Of a stretch of 49,990 nucleotides of DNA, positions 40,215-49,871 are shown piece by piece. A program made the position numbers and the translations under genes. The DNA lies in assembly GCA_030425205.1 (NCBI GenBank), contig JAUIAP010000045.1:1-49990 (forward strand), read 5' to 3'. Origin of the DNA: Anaerolineae bacterium (GTDB lineage: Bacteria > Chloroflexota > Anaerolineae > Promineifilales > Promineifilaceae). The number at the start of each line of letters is the position of its first letter. Position 1 is the stretch's first letter. The notes under the pieces are model-generated. The model was not told the origin of the DNA, made no database searches, and was given only the letters and a program-made list of their open reading frames with translations.

Positions 40215-40281
40215 AACTGGAATTGATGGAATTTCTGGAATTATTTTGTCTTCAATTCCATCAATTCCACTAATTCCAGTT
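40215..40281. repeat. 67-bp palindrome built of GGAATTNNN units
   Basis: AACTGGAATT (40215-40224) and AATTCCAGTT (40272-40281) are exact reverse complements. The arms each contain three GGAATT (or AATTCC) 9-bp-spaced units, giving a long hairpin with a mixed loop. It lies between convergent genes (kinase and EamA), where a bidirectional terminator would be useful, but no T-run is present. It could also be a mobile repeat. Confidence 0.7.
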
Positions 40282-40322
40282 CATTTTCTTCAAATGCGTA
40301 AGTCGTGCCAGAGTCTCCGTAC

Positions 40323-41243
40323 TCACTGGTTCGCCACAAGCCGCCAATGACGTAAAACTGGCAAACGCCCCTGCGCCACCGCCAATCCCAACAAAATAAA
40401 CACCAACCCTGCTAACGCATTCCAGCCCGGCTGTTCTCCCAACACGAGGAACCCAAGCACAATTGCCACAATGGGAATGAGAAAGGTAACCTGTGAGGAG
40501 TTGTTTGCGCCGGCACGCAGCACGATGGTAAGCCATACCATGAACGCGATAGCCGTGTTGAAAGTTGCCAGTGCCAAGACGGAGCTGACGGCGACGACTG
40601 TGGGTTGCACTGTCCACGGCGGCGCAAGCCAAAGCGAGATCGGCAATATCAGCAGCGTTGAGGCAACCAACATTGCAGCAGTCGTAATAGCGACAGGTAG
40701 ATCGCGCACACGACGACCATAAATACCTGCAAACCCATAAGAGCAGGTCGCGCACAACACGGCCAACTGCCCGCCTACATTGCTGGCTAATCCTGAAAGT
40801 GCGTCTGCCCCAATCAGCAGCACCACGCCAACCATGCCGCACAAAACACCTGCGATGCGTTTGCCGTTGAGACGCTCATCTTGTGTCAGAAAGTGGGCCA
40901 GAATCGCCGTAAATAATGGGGTCGTCGAATTGAGAATACCCGAAACGTTGCTGTCTATTTGTGTGCCAGCCCAAACAAACAGGGAGATTGGCAGCGCGGC
41001 ACGCAAAAAGCCGAGTAGCAACATCTGTTGCCAAAACGCACGATCCAAGGGGAAGCGCATTCCGCGCAAGTAAACATATGCTGTCAGCAGCAGGGCGGCG
41101 ATCCCGATGCGACCTAGCACAACGGTAAAGACGGGCAAATCCTGCACCGCAACCTTCATAAACAAGAAAGAACTGCCCCACAAGCTGGCAAGTAAGAGGA
41201 GCAGTAGCCAGTCAAGCCGCTCCATTTTTAGCGTTGGTTTCAT
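40323..41243 (-). CDS. EamA/DMT-family exporter
   Basis: 306 residues from the ATG at 41243, ten TM helices. ASLWGSSFLFMKVAV, GFLRAALPISLFVWA and LLIGADALSGLASNVGG with the C-terminal WNALAGLVFILLGLAV are EamA features (RhaT/YdcZ-like). It exports an unknown small metabolite. It overlaps the Ada-AlkA gene by 32 nt, so the two genes are probably one transcript. Confidence 0.85.
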   Translation of the reverse strand: MKPTLKMERLDWLLLLLLASLWGSSFLFMKVAVQDLPVFTVVLGRIGIAALLLTAYVYLRGMRFPLDRAFWQQMLLLGFLRAALPISLFVWAGTQIDSNVSGILNSTTPLFTAILAHFLTQDERLNGKRIAGVLCGMVGVVLLIGADALSGLASNVGGQLAVLCATCSYGFAGIYGRRVRDLPVAITTAAMLVASTLLILPISLWLAPPWTVQPTVVAVSSVLALATFNTAIAFMVWLTIVLRAGANNSSQVTFLIPIVAIVLGFLVLGEQPGWNALAGLVFILLGLAVAQGRLPVLRHWRLVANQ

Positions 41244-42639
41244 TGGTTTTCGTCCAGAGTAGATTTGCAGCATAAGCACGCCACGGTCGCCATGCTTCTG
41301 CGCGGTTGGTTAATTGGATTGTGGAGATTAAGGGTGAATTGGGTGGCGTGACGGCTTGGCGCAGCGCCAGATCACCTGCGGGAAACGCATCCCCTTCCCC
41401 CATGACACGCATGGCGAGCATGTGTGCCGTCCAGTTGTCGATGCCGTCTATCGCTGTGAGGATAGCGATGGTTTGTGAGAGTGTTTCGGCCGAAAACCAG
41501 TCTGGCTCTCCCGCCACCCACGCACGCGCAATGACCCTAATCGTTTGCATAGCGGGAATCCCGATTTGGGCTATATCGGCCGAAATCAACTGTACTGGGG
41601 TTGGAAAAAGCCGTGTCAATTGTTGATCCACGGCAACCACGTCGCCAAAAGATGCAATCAGCCGCTGCAACAGAGGGCGTTCCAAAATGGTCTGTAGCAC
41701 AGTCTCAAACGCATCCCATGCACCGACAAGCCGCACGCCTGCCTGCTGCGCGAGTAAATCTGCCAAGAGCGGATCATCTCGCAAATTCTGGGAGACAAAT
41801 GCGGGGTCTGTCCGCAAGTCAAACAGCCGCTTGCACCGTTCGGTTATCGTCAACAGATGACGCGATAATAGATCTGGCACATGCAGCAGCAAATAGTTGT
41901 CATCCAAGAAGGGTGTGACGGTCACAACGCCGACATCTTCCCCAAAGCGCACAACGCGCCGATACATGTCCGCGTCTATCTGCTCAATCTGCGGCAAGGC
42001 ACGCGCTTGCAACTGTTGAGACAGCAGCGACCAGTTAAACGGTGGTCGGAAAAACAACTTAAGCGTTACCCCATTTGCCAAATTTGCCGCCCGCCGATTA
42101 CGGCGACTGTTGCGGATTTCGGTCGGGGTGCGATCATATGTTTGACGAATCGCTGCATTAAAACGACGCACGCTGCTGTAACCCGCGCTAAATGCGACCT
42201 CTGTCATCGGTAATTGCGTCTCATCAAGCAGTTTTTTAGCGAACAACAGTTTACGGGTCTGCACAATTGCAACAGGTGGTGCGCCTAACTCTTGTACAAA
42301 GCGGCGGCGCAGTTGGCGTGAACTCAGATGCAGGCGTGCGGCTAACGCATCTCCCTGTACATCTTCGGCAATCAGGCGCAACGCATGGCGCACCAAGCGT
42401 GTCACGCCGACCCCCTCTGGTCGGTCTGGTGCAGATTCAGGACGGCAGCGCAGACAGGGACGAAACCCCGCTTCGGCCGCCGCTGCTGCCGTCGAGAAAA
42501 ACAGCACATTTTCGGCACGCGCAGGACGGGAGGGGCAGATCGGCCGACAAAAGATGCCCGTTGTCAGAATGGCGCGGTAAAAATGCCCGTCATAACGGGG
42601 GTGTTTTTCTGTCGTAAACTCAATGCTGTGTATCTCCAT
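41212..42639 (-). CDS. alkA: Ada-AlkA fusion: methylphosphotriester sensor and 3-methyladenine DNA glycosylase
   Basis: 475 residues. The N-terminal Ada zinc domain has C31, C35, C62 and C65 (TGIFCRPICPSR, RPCLRCRPE). An AraC-type HTH follows (LSSRQLRRRFVQEL, GYSSVRRFNAAI). From about residue 190 it is an HhH-GPD glycosylase (RPPFNWSLLSQQL, LVGAWDAFETVLQTIL) with catalytic Asp in FPAGDLALRQA. It removes alkylated bases and may activate its own gene after self-methylation. This Ada-AlkA arrangement is known in Actinobacteria and Chloroflexota. Confidence 0.92.
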   Translation of the reverse strand: MEIHSIEFTTEKHPRYDGHFYRAILTTGIFCRPICPSRPARAENVLFFSTAAAAAEAGFRPCLRCRPESAPDRPEGVGVTRLVRHALRLIAEDVQGDALAARLHLSSRQLRRRFVQELGAPPVAIVQTRKLLFAKKLLDETQLPMTEVAFSAGYSSVRRFNAAIRQTYDRTPTEIRNSRRNRRAANLANGVTLKLFFRPPFNWSLLSQQLQARALPQIEQIDADMYRRVVRFGEDVGVVTVTPFLDDNYLLLHVPDLLSRHLLTITERCKRLFDLRTDPAFVSQNLRDDPLLADLLAQQAGVRLVGAWDAFETVLQTILERPLLQRLIASFGDVVAVDQQLTRLFPTPVQLISADIAQIGIPAMQTIRVIARAWVAGEPDWFSAETLSQTIAILTAIDGIDNWTAHMLAMRVMGEGDAFPAGDLALRQAVTPPNSPLISTIQLTNRAEAWRPWRAYAANLLWTKTNETNAKNGAA

Positions 42640-42762
42640 GCACGAAGCATAGCTGAAACAATCCGCGCTCGCTGGCTATTTTCGGACACACTTCTACATT
42701 GTCTTTCATCTACGTCTGACCTTGTGAAATGTCAACAGAACCTAGTTCGCTATAATCTCCCC

Positions 42763-43157
42763 ATGAACATCCATGGGCAAATAGTGCATTGCTGCGGATC
42801 CTGTTAGTTCTGACTGGCACGGGTCTTCTTGGCCTGATGCGTGGCGATGCACGTTCCGCTTGGATTCTCATTTCACACGGTATTGCCGCCTACGCGCTCA
42901 TCTTCCTGTTTCTCTGGAAAAGCCAAATCATCTTGGATGCGTTTCAGCGCAAGAAGCGTTGGACGCAAGCACGTATCGCGTTTTTTGTGTTGCTGTTACT
43001 TTTATGCTTGACGATGGTGTTGGGACTGCTTTGGACAATGGACGGGTCGTTGTTTATCGGCCGATTTAGCCTCGTCAGCCTCCACATCTATACGACCGTT
43101 CCCGTGACATTGATCGACTATATGCAATATACGAGACGTAATAGAGGGCATCGTTGA
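42763..43157 (+). CDS. Membrane protein, frame-ambiguous 5' end
   Basis: From a TTG at 42789 about 122 residues encode four hydrophobic segments (ILISHGIAAYALIFLFLW, ARIAFFVLLLLLCLTMVLGL, SLHIYTTVPVTLIDYMQY). His residues within or beside helices suggest a cytochrome b-like or oxidoreductase membrane domain. An ATG at 42763 lies 6 nt after a perfect TATAAT (42751-42756), so the transcript may be leaderless; joining it to the downstream frame needs one extra base near 42787. The start therefore remains open. Function unknown. Confidence 0.5.
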
Positions 43158-43361
43158 CAAATAGCAGGGGTAGGTGCAGATGTGGCGGAGAAAATGGTTG
43201 CGAGCGGGTAGAGTCGCGTTGTCGGTGACGGTGGCTCACTGCCACCAGAGAAAAATTGGACTTCTTTCAGCGAGGATGAAACATTTTCATGCTCGGGCGC
43301 GTTAGTCAATAAAGCAGCGTGGCATTTTTGGCTGTGACACTATGGCGAAACATTGAACAAG

Positions 43362-44207
43362 ATGATGAAAAATATCTTTTTTGCCCTCCTTTTCATATTT
43401 ATCTTCTTTGGCTGTCAGCCACCGCCAGAGCCAATCGACTTTCCGATGCGGCGCGGCAGCGGTTATCCGATTGAAATGGTGCTAAACCCTGTCGATGAGC
43501 GCACGCAGCTTGGTTTTGAACTCTCGTTGTATTGTCGGGAGGCGGTTATGGTAAAACGGTTTGGTGCGACTTTCACATGGCATGGTGAACCAATTGCGGT
43601 GAGCAATCTGCCAATTGATGCACCATTTATCTGTGATCCTGCGGACGAGCCGTTTGCCATGCTGACACCCACACTAACGGGTGTTACGGTCAACGATATG
43701 GTGCGCGCAGGGTTCGAGGTGCGTTACGACAATGGTGGCTATGACGTGAGACAGATACTGATACGGCAACGCAGGGGATGGGCGTTCACAGAAAACCTTT
43801 TTAACAACGTTTTAACCGCACCGCCATTCACTTTGGCAGATAGCGAGGCGATTCGGTTGGAGATTACGTGTGGCGCATCGTCCTGCGAATCGGCCGAAGA
43901 GCGCAGTACAACCGTCTGGCGCATCGCCGCTGTTTGTCAGGAGCCAGTCGCCAATCTTACGATGGTCGAACTCTTCGTTCGCGACCTAAATGGACGCAAG
44001 GGGAGCAGCTCCGACAGCGACTTGCTCCAATGTAACAGTGGCGCAGAGCTTTTGAGCGATACGCACCACCTTGACGACGTGCCGCTTGGACATGCGCTAG
44101 ACATCGGTCTGCGTGTACGCTTTGAGGACGGAGGCTACGAGATAGCACAGACGTTTCTTCGCACCTCTGACGGCTGGAAGTTAGGCGCAGTATCATACGA
44201 CGAATGA
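43362..44207 (+). CDS. Lipoprotein with duplicated beta domain, unknown
   Basis: 281 residues from the ATG at 43362, with a lipoprotein signal (FIFFGCQPPP). Two halves share the ending FEVRYDNGGYDVRQILIRQ-RRGW and LRVRFEDGGYEIAQTFLR-TSDGW, each with Cys pairs, so it arose by duplication of a 120-residue unit. No family is recognised. It precedes the beta-propeller lipoprotein by 58 nt. Confidence 0.65.
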   Translation: MMKNIFFALLFIFIFFGCQPPPEPIDFPMRRGSGYPIEMVLNPVDERTQLGFELSLYCREAVMVKRFGATFTWHGEPIAVSNLPIDAPFICDPADEPFAMLTPTLTGVTVNDMVRAGFEVRYDNGGYDVRQILIRQRRGWAFTENLFNNVLTAPPFTLADSEAIRLEITCGASSCESAEERSTTVWRIAAVCQEPVANLTMVELFVRDLNGRKGSSSDSDLLQCNSGAELLSDTHHLDDVPLGHALDIGLRVRFEDGGYEIAQTFLRTSDGWKLGAVSYDE

Positions 44208-44265
44208 TAAAGTTGCAATCAAACATATGGAATAAGCCAGAAGAGCATCTATTCAGGAGGTCAAG

Positions 44266-45555
44266 ATGAGAACCAAACAGATTTGTGGACTGCTTTGTGG
44301 CTGGCTATTGCTTATCGGCTGCCGTGCGCCGGCGCAAGTTGCGACAATCGTGATACAAACGGTGTTGCCCACCCATACAACGCAACCAACAGCAACTGCG
44401 TCTGCCATCCCCACGGCAACCCCATCACCCGTTCCGGCAACAGACACGCCAACGCCGTCTCACACGCCTACCCCAACCTCAACGCCAAGACCCAGTGAGA
44501 CACCAACGCCCAGTCCGACGGCGGTGAAATCGGCCGAAAATTGGCAAATCTATCCCCTCACGGCGATTTTTGACACCATCGCCGATAGCTTGGTGGGAGA
44601 ACCCGTCGTCAGCGATATTGCCGTTGGCGAGCGCGTCATTTTTGTTTACCTCCGCAATGTCGTCTATGTACTGGACTATCAGACCGACACCATTCTCGGC
44701 TCGCTTGAACTACCTGCTTCAACCAGTGCGGACAACATCGCTGAACATTACTATTTTCAATTTACGTCACTCGCACTGGCTGGCGAAACGCTCTATGCAG
44801 TCGATGAAAACATCTACGTGATCGACATCGCTGACCCCACCGCGCCCCAACTGCAAACAACGCTGCCCCGTTCGGGATATGGCAATACGCATGCCAAGAT
44901 CGTGGACGGCTGGCTGCTGATTGACGATTCCAGCACGCTGTTTGTCTATGACATCAGCACGCCGACCGCGCCGCAGTTAACCGATTCACTGCACATTGTC
45001 GATCCCGATTTCAGCAGCGGTATCTATGCGATTGAACTGATCCAACATCCGCAAGGTGACTTCCTGCTCATTGCAGTCGGGTCGCGCTCACTGGTCGCGG
45101 ATGGTCGTAGCGGCTTGGTGATTGTCGATTTCAATGATCCTACCAATCTATCAGAAAGGGTCGCGCTGCCATCAACGCTGTTAGAGTATGTCTCGCAGGT
45201 TGCGGCGGTGGGGGAGCGGCTATACGTCAATGAATATGCCAACGAAATCGGTTGGCTACACGAGATAGCGGTGACCAACATCGACGCGCCGACAGTTTCA
45301 CGTTCTCCATTGACGGGATATGCGTTTCGGCCGCTTGTCGCCTTTAATGACCAACTGCTCTTTTTCCATCGCACGAAAACGTGTCCGCTCTGCCTCTACT
45401 TTTTTGATGGGGTAGAATTGACTGAGCTTGACATATCGGCCGAACGCGCCTTCTGGGGAACAAACGGACATACCCAGCGCATCACGCTCAAGGCAACCGA
45501 AAATGCCCTCTTTCTTGGTGGTCAAAAACATCTTTACTATTTGGCGCAGGAGTGA
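44266..45555 (+). CDS. Lipoprotein with Thr/Pro linker and LVIVD-type beta-propeller
   Basis: 429 residues with a lipobox (LLLIGC). Residues 30-85 are a Thr/Pro/Ser linker of the sort common in Chloroflexota. The rest has LVIVD-like blades (NIYVIDIADPTAPQL, TLFVYDISTPTAPQL, GLVIVDFNDPTNLSE), making a propeller. Such proteins are anchored outside the cell; binding partner unknown. It is preceded by AGGAGGT, a strong ribosome site. Confidence 0.75.
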   Translation: MRTKQICGLLCGWLLLIGCRAPAQVATIVIQTVLPTHTTQPTATASAIPTATPSPVPATDTPTPSHTPTPTSTPRPSETPTPSPTAVKSAENWQIYPLTAIFDTIADSLVGEPVVSDIAVGERVIFVYLRNVVYVLDYQTDTILGSLELPASTSADNIAEHYYFQFTSLALAGETLYAVDENIYVIDIADPTAPQLQTTLPRSGYGNTHAKIVDGWLLIDDSSTLFVYDISTPTAPQLTDSLHIVDPDFSSGIYAIELIQHPQGDFLLIAVGSRSLVADGRSGLVIVDFNDPTNLSERVALPSTLLEYVSQVAAVGERLYVNEYANEIGWLHEIAVTNIDAPTVSRSPLTGYAFRPLVAFNDQLLFFHRTKTCPLCLYFFDGVELTELDISAERAFWGTNGHTQRITLKATENALFLGGQKHLYYLAQE

Positions 45556-45590
45556 ATTTCACTAGATGTACTCCAGTGTTGTGAAATTGG

Positions 45591-45623
45591 TGCTTGACAA
45601 ACAATAAAACAAGTTGTCAAGCA
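45591..45623. repeat. 10-bp inverted repeat between convergent genes
   Basis: TGCTTGACAA and TTGTCAAGCA are exact reverse complements around a 13-nt A-rich spacer. They lie between convergent genes (lipoprotein and anti-sigma) and may help end transcription from either side, although no T-run is present. Confidence 0.5.
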
Positions 45624-45775
45624 GTAGAAAGTGAGACCACCATAAAACGGAGGCAAAGGTCAACAAACCGAGCTATCGGCACTGAACAAAAATGACACTC
45701 AATAGCTTGCCCCCGTTTTGTTCTCCTCTCCTAATCAACAGATTATCAGTCGTGCTGAAACAACTGAATTTAACC

Positions 45776-46780
45776 CTAGCGGTCACTTTCACGCGCTAAT
45801 TGAAAATTGTTGGCCATTGTCGCAAGCGTGCTGCTTGGCACAAGGCTGTCATGTATCCAATTTAACGTAAACAGTTGACCCTCCTGCTGCCAGGTGATGG
45901 TATTGTAAACAACCCACGCCGCATTCTTATTGGTCATACTGGCCTCATCACGCAGAACATTTTCATATTGATAGGCATAGGCGGGGAACTCTCCAACCGT
46001 TATCGCTTCATCATCGTAAATATTGGTGACATCGACACGCGCCAGCGGTTGATAAATGACGGGTAACGGGGGTGTTAGGTCGTGATTTTCGGCCGAACGT
46101 TGTGCCAGAATAAACGACATATCGCCCGATGGGCCCGCCAAGACAAAAGCTAGCTCTAATACGCCCGCACTTTCATTCAAACGCGCACCGCTAAAGGACA
46201 TCGTCGCCTGCATCTGTTGCGGCAAGTACAACTCACCATCCCATCGCTCCAACACGGTATCAAGCGGCTGAGTATATTCCGCATCCTCCAAGAAGTTTGT
46301 TGTCGTAACCGCCACGTCTAGCAGGCTCACGTAAACATAGTTGCGATTCAGCGTTGCCGTGGGTTGTGGTGTTGGCGTTGGGGATAGGGTCGGCGTTGAC
46401 ACAACTGTCGGTTGTGCCACAGGTTCGACCCCGTTCTGGTCAATCAAAGGCCAGCTAAAGATAAAGCCAACAACGGCTGCAATGGCGATTGCCGCATAGC
46501 CAAACTGTTGGGCGATGTTGGTGATGCGGTTACGGCGTTTTTGACGCGGGAGAGCGGTGTTGATTTCGGCCGAAATCGCCCGCAACGCCTCGGCCGACCA
46601 TCGTGCATCTTGCCCACTCGCAACATAATGTTCCTGCAAATGTTGATGCATCGATGCAACGAGTTTTCCATCGTCTGTTGCCAATAACTTCTGTAGCATC
46701 GCTTGCTCCGCCTCCGTCAATGGGCGACTCTCAGCCGCATGCAGCAACGCAGCGAGTTGTTCGCTTGAAAACGCGCTCAT
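45776..46780 (-). CDS. Transmembrane anti-sigma-like protein
   Basis: 334 residues. The cytoplasmic N-terminus (1-90) is acidic-helical, one TM helix lies at about 93-112, a Thr/Pro linker follows, and the outer domain is beta-rich. It overlaps the ECF sigma gene (ATGA). The pairing and topology mark it as the anti-sigma, although no zinc HxxxCxxC motif is present in the N-terminus. The outer domain presumably senses envelope signals. Confidence 0.72.
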   Translation of the reverse strand: MSAFSSEQLAALLHAAESRPLTEAEQAMLQKLLATDDGKLVASMHQHLQEHYVASGQDARWSAEALRAISAEINTALPRQKRRNRITNIAQQFGYAAIAIAAVVGFIFSWPLIDQNGVEPVAQPTVVSTPTLSPTPTPQPTATLNRNYVYVSLLDVAVTTTNFLEDAEYTQPLDTVLERWDGELYLPQQMQATMSFSGARLNESAGVLELAFVLAGPSGDMSFILAQRSAENHDLTPPLPVIYQPLARVDVTNIYDDEAITVGEFPAYAYQYENVLRDEASMTNKNAAWVVYNTITWQQEGQLFTLNWIHDSLVPSSTLATMANNFQLARESDR

Positions 46781-47328
46781 AGCTGCCCTCCGTACAAAAG
46801 CAGCACGCTTTCTACATCTAAGTCAAGCAAGCGTGCCAGTTGTTTTTGTGCATTATGCAGACGTGAGTTCACCGTGCCTTCTTTAATCTCCAGTAGTTCT
46901 GCAATTTGGCGAATCGGCAAGTTATGTCCAAAGCGCAGCACAATCGGCAGACGGTGCTTCTCGTTTAACGACTCAACCGCCCGCCACAGTTGTTGTACCG
47001 TTTCATTCCTTGCCGCAATATCCTCCGGCATCCTGCCATCCGTATGACCGCCCCATAGCTGCTGCCAACGCGCCCGCACCTTGCGCCGTCGCAACAAGTC
47101 ACGCGCCTTGTTGACCGCAATTTTCGACAGCCACGACTTGTAATTGACGTTTTCGGTTGCGTTATCAATTGTCAGCAGGGCGGCGATAAATGTCTCTTGG
47201 GCTATATCTTCAGCCTCACCCGCATCATGCACAATCGACTGCACAAGCCGCACAATGTAAGGGTAATACAGTCGCACCAATTGCTCAGTCCGCTGGTCAG
47301 GTGTGGGTGTCGATTTCGGCCGATTCAT
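46777..47328 (-). CDS. ECF-type RNA polymerase sigma factor
   Basis: 183 residues, sigma70 region 2 (YYPYIVRLVQSIVHDAGEAEDIAQETF) and region 4 (RLPIVLRFGHNLPIRQIAELLEI then GTVNSRLHNAQKQL). It should direct transcription of a small regulon, probably including its own operon. Translation is coupled to the downstream anti-sigma gene. Confidence 0.92.
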   Translation of the reverse strand: MNRPKSTPTPDQRTEQLVRLYYPYIVRLVQSIVHDAGEAEDIAQETFIAALLTIDNATENVNYKSWLSKIAVNKARDLLRRRKVRARWQQLWGGHTDGRMPEDIAARNETVQQLWRAVESLNEKHRLPIVLRFGHNLPIRQIAELLEIKEGTVNSRLHNAQKQLARLLDLDVESVLLLYGGQL

Positions 47329-47355
47329 TCAGCAAGCAGTATAACTGTCAGCACA

Positions 47356-48159
47356 TTATTGCTCTATCAAACTCTCTAAATATGCGACAACATCTGGATA
47401 GTTGTTGCTTTGTGCATGGGTCACGGCGGTGCCTCCGCTCGAATTCTCTACCGCTGGCAGCGCACCCAAATCGATCAATGTTTCAATCGTGGTTAGATGA
47501 CCACTATAGGCGGCAACGTTGACAGCCGTATCACCCCAATCGTCTGCGGCTTCAATGTTAGCACCGCTGTCAATCAGTAGCTCAACCATCTCGACATTTC
47601 CAAGAAAGGCCGCCGCCAACAGCGGTGTGAACCCGAACTCCGTACGTCGGCTTTCCAAATCGTAATCGGCCAACGTCATTGCCTGTTGTGCAACCTCAAA
47701 CCCATTGTGCGTTGCGGCAACGTGCATGAGGGTTTCACCTGCATAGTTCACAGCGTTGATGTCAGCCCCAGCCTCGTGCAGCAGCATGAACATCTCCAAG
47801 TTATTGCGCACGGTCGCAAAATGTACCGCCGCCATGCCCGATGAGAGATTGATGGCATTGGGGTCAGCCCCTGCTTCAAGAAATGCGGCAACATCCTCTA
47901 GCTTATTGCTCTGCGCCGCCCGCACCATCGCCCGATCTATCTCTTCCTGTGTCATGCCGTCGGCAATGCTCGGCATCATTGTCGCCGTTGGTTCAGCCGT
48001 TGGCTCAGGTTCAGTGGTTGCGGTTGCCGGCACGTCAGTTTGGACAATCTGCACAGCCACCTCGCTCTCTGGCGCCGCATCTGGCGCCGCTTCTGGCGCA
48101 CTGCACCCTATCATCAACAATAACATCAGGCATACGTTTATCTTCCAAAAATTCAACAT
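47356..48159 (-). CDS. Ankyrin-repeat lipoprotein
   Basis: 267 residues from the ATG at 48159 with a lipobox (LLLMIGC). After an Ala/Glu/Pro/Thr linker come six ankyrin repeats (VAAFLEAGADPNAINLSSG, MFMLLHEAGADINAVNYAG, ELLIDSGANIEAADDWGD, ETLIDLGALPAVENSSGG). It probably binds proteins on the cell surface. An upstream ATG at 48234 lacks a signal peptide and is less likely. Confidence 0.85.
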   Translation of the reverse strand: MLNFWKINVCLMLLLMIGCSAPEAAPDAAPESEVAVQIVQTDVPATATTEPEPTAEPTATMMPSIADGMTQEEIDRAMVRAAQSNKLEDVAAFLEAGADPNAINLSSGMAAVHFATVRNNLEMFMLLHEAGADINAVNYAGETLMHVAATHNGFEVAQQAMTLADYDLESRRTEFGFTPLLAAAFLGNVEMVELLIDSGANIEAADDWGDTAVNVAAYSGHLTTIETLIDLGALPAVENSSGGTAVTHAQSNNYPDVVAYLESLIEQ

Positions 48160-48249
48160 ATTTGCTCCGTAAAGGTTTGTAAGTTGCTCATAGTACGCAG
48201 AGCTGTCAAAAACCTTCAATATTGGTCGGAGCAAGAGTATTTCTCCACG

Positions 48250-48612
48250 CTATTCATTCGCCGATGAGACAAACGCAAGCTCTAAGATCACCGCATCTTC
48301 GACTGCATCGACCGATTGGGAGAAGGGAATTTCGAGGTTGAAGTCGGCGTAGAAGATTTCGGCCGAAGCCATCCCACTCTCGCCCATCGTCACGCTTTCA
48401 GACAGTCCGTTGGTCGCCGTTGGCACAAAGGTGATCAATTCATATTCATCCGTCAGCAAAATCGCGTTGCCAAGCGCTTGCGCGCACTCAAGATCACCTT
48501 GCCGAATGCCAATCAAGCTGTGCTGAATCCCAATTCTGGCTGATTCGATTTTGTCAGCAACAGCTAGCCCACGTTCCAGCCATTCAGTCGCCAGTGCCGA
48601 CCGTCTTGCCAA
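48250..48612 (-). CDS. Short hypothetical protein or fragment
   Basis: 120 residues. The N-terminal half is helical (TEWLERGLAVADKIESARIG) and the C-terminal half beta-like (YELITFVPTATNG, ILELAFVSSANE). It may be the tail of a longer gene, since no ribosome site precedes the ATG and 5' residues appear missing. I recognise no family. Confidence 0.4.
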   Translation of the reverse strand: MARRSALATEWLERGLAVADKIESARIGIQHSLIGIRQGDLECAQALGNAILLTDEYELITFVPTATNGLSESVTMGESGMASAEIFYADFNLEIPFSQSVDAVEDAVILELAFVSSANE

Positions 48613-48827
48613 AGTGCGTCTTTATCAACTCAGGGTGCAATTTTTGATGGGGGCAATCTCCTTTGGCATCTACCTACGCTGTGCATCTGGCGCTTGATTG
48701 AGATGCGGGTACTTTTTATCCCCTCTACGAACCGCTACAATCATTGAGCATCCAATGCGTTTTCTTGTCAGGCAAGAACGACTTATGCAACAAGCTCGGG
48801 GTCGGCGATCCCTAGAAGTAGGCAATT

Positions 48828-49871
48828 ATGCGAAAACGATTACGCGAACTTGGCATCATCATCGGCCAATTCCCAACTGGCCCCCACAATGCGATCACCG
48901 ACGTACCCGGCGTGCGTGTCGGACACTGTACGTTGATTTCAGATACCCCGCGTGTTGCTCGTACCGGTGTCACGATGGTCGTGCCGCGCAACGACGTTTG
49001 GCTCAATCCCTGCATGGCGGGTCATTATTCCTTCAATGGCAATGGTGAAATGACCGGTTTGTTGTGGCTAGCTGAGTCGGGACAGCTTGGGTCACCAATT
49101 GGGCTGACAAACACCCATCAGGTTGGGTTGGTACGCGATACGCTGGTCAAATATGCTGTAGAGCAGGGGTTTTCTGACAGCTTTCATCTGCCGGTGGTTG
49201 CAGAGACATACGATGGCTGGCTAAACGACATTGAGGCATTCCACGTTCAGGAGCAGCATATCTACACGGCTCTAGCGGCGGCCACGGATGGACCCGTTGC
49301 CGAAGGCAATGTCGGCGGTGGCACGGGCATGATCTGTCACGCCTTTAAGGGTGGGATTGGCACCGCCTCTCGGCTGGTCCAGACGGCAGCTGAGACGTAC
49401 ACGATCGGTATCTTGGTGCAGGCTAATTACGGGATGCGTCATCTGCTGCGCGTTGACGGTCGGCCGATTGGGCGCACGCTCGATCACGACCGCGTGCCCA
49501 TTCCAGAACATAAGCGACCAACAGGTAATTCAATCATCGTGATTGTCGCAACCGACGCCCCGCTGAGCGCGGGTCAGTGCACGCGGTTGGCGCAGCGAGC
49601 GACGATAGGGCTGGCGCGGGTCGGGGGGACGGGTCACAACGGCAGTGGCGACATCTTTCTGGCGTTTGCGACGGGTAACGAGCTGCTTCGGGATGGACGC
49701 TCACACCATGCTGTGAGCATGTTGGCCCATGCGACGCTTGATCCACTGTTTGATGCTGTGGCTGAAGGGGTCGAGGAGGCGATTCTAAATGCACTGTGCG
49801 CGGCGGAGACGATGACGGGGCAGCTTGGACGAACGGTGTATGGGTTACCGCTGGAGAGTCTCGTCGCGTGA
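48828..49871 (+). CDS. P1-family (DmpA/BapA-like) aminopeptidase
   Basis: 347 residues. The N-terminal-nucleophile signature H-N-G-S273-G-D (GTGHNGSGDIFLAFATGN) matches DmpA and BapA, which cut themselves before this Ser to give two chains. ITDVPGVRVGHCTL, GEMTGLLWLAESG, EGNVGGGTGMICHAFKGGIG and NTHQVGLVRDTL are conserved family segments. It hydrolyses N-terminal residues of peptides, including beta-amino acids in some members. No signal peptide is visible. Confidence 0.93.
   Translation: MRKRLRELGIIIGQFPTGPHNAITDVPGVRVGHCTLISDTPRVARTGVTMVVPRNDVWLNPCMAGHYSFNGNGEMTGLLWLAESGQLGSPIGLTNTHQVGLVRDTLVKYAVEQGFSDSFHLPVVAETYDGWLNDIEAFHVQEQHIYTALAAATDGPVAEGNVGGGTGMICHAFKGGIGTASRLVQTAAETYTIGILVQANYGMRHLLRVDGRPIGRTLDHDRVPIPEHKRPTGNSIIVIVATDAPLSAGQCTRLAQRATIGLARVGGTGHNGSGDIFLAFATGNELLRDGRSHHAVSMLAHATLDPLFDAVAEGVEEAILNALCAAETMTGQLGRTVYGLPLESLVA

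Larger units (their letters stand above)
648..49467. repeat. Dispersed octamer TCGGCCGA (about 54 copies)
   Basis: By manual scan I count about 54 exact copies. Examples: 648, 1663, 1828, 3836, 4611, 7073, 9855, 11043, 14423, 15281, 21255, 24557, 27003, 28649, 29906, 32491, 35883, 37290, 39221, 41576, 43890, 46566, 46590 and 49460. They lie in genes on both strands, in all three codon frames (as SAE/SAD, IGR/FGR or RP-containing words), and in intergenic DNA. Chance expectation is under one copy. This resembles the HIP1 repeats of cyanobacteria, with a different word. Confidence 0.9.

Noticed and set aside
43230..43246. GGTGGC-TCACT-GCCACC hairpin as a terminator
   Set aside because: Only six pairs and no T-run follows; it may be chance.
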